Assembly (NCBI GenBank): GCA_036265345.1
Contig: DATAPE010000255.1
Span: 1-8,516 of the forward strand
Source: DATAPE01 sp036265345
GTDB taxonomy: Bacteria > Actinomycetota > CADDZG01 > WHSQ01
Direction of reading: 5' to 3'
Length of the DNA stretch: 8,516 nt
In this document: one piece after another, positions 5,967-8,516 of the stretch
Layout of the letters: every line of letters begins with the position of its first letter
How positions within the stretch are numbered: the first letter of the stretch is position 1
Program-made: the position numbers and the translations under genes
Notes under the pieces: model-generated
What the model saw: only the letters and a program-made list of their open reading frames with translations
Database searches by the model: none
What the model was told of the DNA's origin: nothing

Positions 5967-6728
5967 CTACGTTTTGAGGCGGTACCCTGTCTTGAAGATC
6001 CACCACACAATCGTCAGGCAAATGGCAAGGAAGACGACCGTCATGCCCAGGCTTAGGCCGACGCTCACGTCGGCGATCCCGTAGAAGCTCCAGCGGAAAC
6101 CGCTGATCAGGTAGACGACGGGGTTGAAGAGGGTGACCGTCTGCCAGAACGGCGGCAACATCTCGACGGAGTAGAAGCTGCCGCCGAGGAAGATCAACGG
6201 CGTGATTATGAGGAAGGGCACGAGCTGAAGCTTCTCGAAGCCCTCGGCCCAGATGCCCAGAAGGAAGCCGAAGAGGCTGAAGCTCACGGATGTAAGCACG
6301 AGAAACGCGATCATCCACAGGGGATGAGCTATCTCCAGCGGCACGAACAGGCCCGCGGTGGCCAGGATGATGAGACCCAGTATGACCGATTTGGTCGCGG
6401 CCGCCCCGACGTAGCTGATGACGATCTCGATGTAGGAGACGGGGGCGGACAGGATCTCGTAGATCGTGCCCGTGAACTTGGGGAAGAAGATGCCAAACGA
6501 TGCGTTCGAGATGCTCTGCGTGAGCAGAGAGAGCATGATCAGGCCTGGCACGATGAAGGAACCGTAGCTGACGCCGTCGATGTTGGTAATGCGCGAGCCG
6601 ATCGCCGCTCCGAAGACGACGAAGTACAGCGATGTCGAGACGACGGGCGTGACGATGCTCTGCAGCAACGTACGAAAGGTCCTCGCCATCTCGAACTTGT
6701 AGATCGCGCGTATCGCGTAGAAGTTCAC
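5967..6728 (-). CDS. ABC-2 type transporter permease (YadH-like)
   Basis: This 253-residue integral membrane protein is the membrane half of an ABC exporter. About six hydrophobic segments are visible, roughly at residues 22-42, 56-78, 103-128, 135-160, 168-186 and 225-247, in the ABC-2 (DrrB/NodJ/YadH) layout. The conserved signature before the last segment reads LFNPVVYLISGFRWSFYGIA. Length and gene pairing fit E. coli YadH, a member of this family whose substrate is unknown to me; polysaccharide, lipid and drug export all occur among relatives. The GTG start overlaps the ATPase stop by four bases (GTGA) and has GGGAGG just upstream, so the two proteins are translated together in equal amounts. 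The TAG stop is at 5967-5969, 21 bases from the tRNA-like fragment. Confidence 0.93.
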   Translation of the reverse strand: MNFYAIRAIYKFEMARTFRTLLQSIVTPVVSTSLYFVVFGAAIGSRITNIDGVSYGSFIVPGLIMLSLLTQSISNASFGIFFPKFTGTIYEILSAPVSYIEIVISYVGAAATKSVILGLIILATAGLFVPLEIAHPLWMIAFLVLTSVSFSLFGFLLGIWAEGFEKLQLVPFLIITPLIFLGGSFYSVEMLPPFWQTVTLFNPVVYLISGFRWSFYGIADVSVGLSLGMTVVFLAICLTIVWWIFKTGYRLKT

Positions 6729-7651
6729 CGTCCCTCCCTTACCAGATCGACGAAGATCTCTTCGAGCGAGCTCTGCCTCGTCTGGAGATCGTTGAACTTG
6801 ATGCCGGCTTTGCTGAGGTCCGCGAGCAGGGTGGTGATGCCCGTGCGCTCTGTCTGTGTGTCGTACGTGTAGATCAACTCGGTGCCATCTTCGGCAAGCT
6901 CTAGACCGTAGCCGTCGAGTACGCTCGGAATCTCGTCCAGATTGTCATGCAGCTGCAGCGTCAGGCGCTTCTGACCAAGCTTGCGCATGAGCTCGGCTTT
7001 CTCTTCAACCAGGATGATCTCGCCGTTGTTGATCACCCCGATCCGGTCTGCCATCTCTTCGGCCTCGACGATGTAGTGGGTGGTCAGGATGATGGTCACG
7101 CCGGTCTCGCGCAGCGAGCGCACCATCTCCCACATCTCCCGCCTCAACTCGACGTCGACGCCGGCCGTAGGCTCGTCGAGAAAGAGGATCTGCGGCTCGT
7201 GCGAGAGGGCCTTGGCGATCATAACCCGCCGCTTCATGCCGCCGGAGAGCGTCATGATCTTGCTGTCCTTCTTGTCCCACAGGGACAGATCCCTGAGCAC
7301 TTTCTCGACGTAGGCGGGGTCCGGCGGTTTGCCGAACAGCCCCCGGCTGAAGTTGACGGTGGCCCAGACGGTCTCGAACGCATCGGTCGTGAGCTCCTGC
7401 GGGACGAGCCCGATCAGGGACCGGGTCTTGCGGTATTCGGCGATGATGTTGTGACCGCCGGCCGTTACGACACCCTCTGTCGGGTTGACGATCCCGCAGA
7501 TGATGTTGATGAGCGTCGTCTTCCCGGCGCCGTTCGGACCCAGCAGAGCGAAGATCTCTCCACGCCGGATATCCAGGTTGATTTTTTTGAGCGCCCGGAA
7601 GCCGGAAGCGTAGGTCTTGGCGAGGTTGGACACGGATACTATGGGCCGCAT
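6725..7651 (-). CDS. ABC transporter ATP-binding protein (YadG/DrrA-like)
   Basis: This 308-residue ATPase powers export with the permease encoded next to it. From the ATG at 7651 it shows Walker A GPNGAGKT (38-45), Q-loop Gln85 (GLVPQE), signature LSGGM (135-139), Walker B ILFLDE (155-160), the D-loop region AGVD (163-166) and switch His192. The C-terminal extension (about 226-308) ends in SSLEEIFVDLV, as in the DrrA/CcmA group. MRPIVSVSNLAKTY is the natural family N-terminus, 308 residues equals the length I remember for E. coli YadG, and GAGGTG lies 3 bases upstream. An in-frame ATG at 7693 with AGGAG four bases upstream would add 14 residues and cannot be excluded. The frame stays open to 7951, but that part lacks codon bias and is not coding. 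The substrate is unknown. Confidence 0.95.
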   Translation of the reverse strand: MRPIVSVSNLAKTYASGFRALKKINLDIRRGEIFALLGPNGAGKTTLINIICGIVNPTEGVVTAGGHNIIAEYRKTRSLIGLVPQELTTDAFETVWATVNFSRGLFGKPPDPAYVEKVLRDLSLWDKKDSKIMTLSGGMKRRVMIAKALSHEPQILFLDEPTAGVDVELRREMWEMVRSLRETGVTIILTTHYIVEAEEMADRIGVINNGEIILVEEKAELMRKLGQKRLTLQLHDNLDEIPSVLDGYGLELAEDGTELIYTYDTQTERTGITTLLADLSKAGIKFNDLQTRQSSLEEIFVDLVREGR

Positions 7652-7826
7652 TAGCACCTCACGCTCGACCGTCGTTACTGGCTCGTTTCTCATCAGGCTC
7701 CTACTTCTCGTGAAAACTCGGCAGCGTCGTGCGGCGTTCTCCAGGCCGAATACTCCTGCCGATAGCTTTCGGTATGGTCGCACGGAGAGCGATCCTGCGC
7801 GCCAAACTGGAGTACGGTTTTCGGCA

Positions 7827-7840
7827 TGTACCTTGGTACA
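7827..7840. promoter_or_regulatory. Operator-like palindrome TGTACC-TT-GGTACA
   Basis: Two perfect 6-base half-sites are separated by two bases, about 134 bases upstream of the further ATPase start. The shape suits a dimeric repressor of the kind that often controls ABC exporters. No regulator gene is visible in the window, so binding is inferred only. Confidence 0.35.
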
Positions 7841-7900
7841 GGTCGAACCCCACCAGGCGCGCGTCCACCGGACAGGAGTTACTTCAGGCTGCATAAAACT

Positions 7901-7918
7901 AAGTGTAGCCCAACACTT
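7901..7918. promoter_or_regulatory. Operator-like inverted repeat AAGTGT-N6-ACACTT
   Basis: Two perfect 6-base arms have a 6-base spacer, in a locally AT-richer stretch. On the minus strand one arm overlaps TACACT, which fits a TAnnnT -10 element reading toward the ABC genes. A protein bound here could therefore block that promoter. Both the promoter and the operator roles are inferred. Confidence 0.3.
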
Positions 7919-7967
7919 GCGACATTCACCTCTGGATTTCACGCTGTCCACTACCCCGTCTTCGGAA

Positions 7968-8054
7968 AGCTCGTGATAACGTTTGGTGGGATCCCCGGCC
8001 GTCCCACAACGAGCTGAATTGGCGGAGACGCACGATAGGTCTGGTGCGTCCTCC
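7968..8054. other. Two adjacent stem-loops upstream of the oxidoreductase remnant
   Basis: The first is a composite hairpin: AGCTCGT (7968-7974) pairs with ACGAGCT (8009-8015), and an inner stem TTG-TGGGA (7983-7991, one bulge) pairs with TCCCACAA (8002-8009). The second pairs GGAGACGCAC (8024-8033) with GTGCGTC-TCC (8044-8054, one bulged C). A smaller GTCCG/CGGAC stem follows at 8077-8093. They could form a structured leader or a terminator relic. No known riboswitch core was recognised. Confidence 0.3.
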
Positions 8055-8114
8055 AGGCGCTTGAACCGCCCCGAACGTCCGCGTGCGACGGACTCGACCT
8101 GAAAGGAACCGACG

Positions 8115-8401
8115 ATGGAACTTGGCCTCTACACCTTCGCCGACGTAGGGTCCGAGACCGACCCGGCACGGCGGCTGCGCAACCTCCTGGAGGAGATCGA
8201 GCTTGCCGATCAGGTGGGCCTCGATATCTTCGGCGTCGGCGAGCACCATCGCCCCGACTACGCCGTCTCGGCGCCGGCACGATGCCGCACGAGAAGGTGA
8301 TGCGCGCAATCGAGTTGTTCGGCACCGAGGTCGCCCCCGCCGTGCGCAAGGAGCTAGCGCGCCGGTCCGCCTCGAGCGCAGGAGGACCGGCGACCGTCTA
8401 G
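8115..8401 (+). pseudogene. Luciferase-like (LLM) flavin-dependent oxidoreductase, internally deleted
   Basis: The intact head of a bacterial-luciferase-family monooxygenase begins at the ATG at 8115, with AAAGGA seven bases upstream. Its 55 family-like residues include LLEEIELADQVGLDIFGVGE followed by HHRPDYAVSAPA. At about 8277-8281 the sequence jumps to what looks like the normal C-terminus of the same family in another frame: MPHEKVMRAIELFGTEVAPA, then VRKELARR, ending at TAG 8399-8401. Family members are usually about 340 residues, so some 250 codons including most of the TIM barrel are missing, and the frame changes at the join. Read from the ATG, translation adds six foreign residues and stops at TGA 8298-8300. 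The product cannot bind FMN or act as an enzyme. Clean ends and a retained start suggest a recent single deletion. A sequence assembly error would look the same. Confidence 0.8.
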
Positions 8402-8516
8402 GTCCAATCCGCATAAATCTCCTGAGGTGTAGGGAAGTTATTCTTTGGGGCGGCTCGCCGGGATTCCCGGCGCCGGGGTGGCGAAGTTTGTCCCTCCGGC
8501 TCTCGTGGGGCTGTAT
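8402..8516. other. Region after the oxidoreductase remnant, with palindrome 8456-8472
   Basis: No gene is recognised in the last 115 bases. CGCCGGGATTCCCGGCG (8456-8472) is a near-perfect palindrome: 8-base arms around a single centre base, about 55 bases after the remnant's stop. It could be the stem of a terminator, but no T-run follows on the plus strand, so an operator or chance GC structure is equally possible. A locally AT-richer stretch (8411-8446) precedes it. Confidence 0.4.

Larger units (their letters stand above)
7694..8114. other. Divergent intergenic region rich in inverted repeats
   Basis: About 420 bases lie between the ABC operon (leftward) and the broken oxidoreductase gene (rightward). 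I see no codon-biased frame on either strand. The stretch holds two operator-like inverted repeats on the ABC side (7827-7840 and 7901-7918) and three consecutive stem-loops on the oxidoreductase side (7968-8015, 8024-8054, 8077-8093). Both promoters should be here, but no strong -35/-10 pair stands out. TACACT (minus strand, 7912 down to 7907, off by a base or so) is the best -10 candidate for the ABC operon. Confidence 0.6.

Noticed and set aside
7652..7951. N-terminal extension of the ABC ATPase frame to 7951 (100 extra codons)
   Set aside because: The extra codons lack the GC third-position bias of the gene, and the family N-terminus begins at 7651 (or at most 7693). The stretch is the upstream regulatory region.
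7926..8414. 162-codon minus-strand frame with AGGAG before its ATG
   Set aside because: It is antisense to the oxidoreductase remnant, its product is dominated by Arg/Ser/Ala typical of shadow frames, and the plus-strand protein similarity is clear. The Shine-Dalgarno match appears fortuitous.
8472..8516. Possible tRNA-Leu start (GCCGGGGTGGCG at 8470-8481) or another tRNA start at the right edge (GGGGCTGTAT)
   Set aside because: The tRNA-Leu match breaks down after about 13 bases with no D-arm, and the edge sequence is too short to judge.
1..8516. CRISPR array, insertion sequence, toxin-antitoxin or defence system
   Set aside because: No spaced direct repeats, transposase motifs, terminal inverted repeats or defence-protein motifs were seen. 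The only tandem repeat is the coding repeat in the kinase tail.

Overview
The window is GC-rich DNA with strong third-position GC bias. Its gene content (a PASTA-domain Ser/Thr kinase, an ECF sigma factor with an RskA-type anti-sigma factor, and a luciferase-like flavin oxidoreductase) points to an actinobacterium, possibly a deep-branching Rubrobacter-like lineage. That placement comes from remembered protein character, not from a search.

Layout from left to right. (1) Positions 2-1198, plus strand: the 3' part of a membrane Ser/Thr kinase with three PASTA domains, an Ala/Pro/Ser repeat encoded by a 15-bp tandem repeat, and an acidic Gly/His/Ser tail. (2) Positions 1307-3964, minus strand, convergent with the kinase: an 885-residue multidomain redox protein joining a membrane polyferredoxin part, a [2Fe-2S]-like ferredoxin with an unusual cysteine pattern, and an FAD/NAD(P) reductase. 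(3) Positions 4272-5565, minus strand: an overlapping ECF sigma factor and zinc-type anti-sigma factor pair. (4) Positions 5566-5966: a busy intergenic stretch with a probable promoter, a 55-codon ORF with clear coding periodicity, and a plus-strand fragment resembling the 3' end of a tRNA or tmRNA. (5) Positions 5967-7651 (or 7693), minus strand: a two-gene ABC exporter operon resembling YadG/YadH. (6) Positions 7694-8114: a regulatory-looking gap with several inverted repeats. (7) Positions 8115-8401, plus strand: a luciferase-family oxidoreductase reduced to its first and last coding segments by an internal deletion. Beyond it there is only a palindrome and no recognisable gene.

How the parts may work together: the sigma/anti-sigma pair sits directly upstream of the redox fusion gene, in the same orientation. 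The upstream regions of both share an exact 10-mer, CGTATAAACG on the minus strand. At the fusion gene it is placed so that transcription would begin at the GTG start codon (a leaderless mRNA). The working hypothesis is an autoregulated, membrane-sensed sigma factor that also controls a self-contained NAD(P)H-to-membrane electron-transfer protein. This hypothesis, together with the fusion itself, is the most interesting content of the window. The promoter link is inference from one shared motif.
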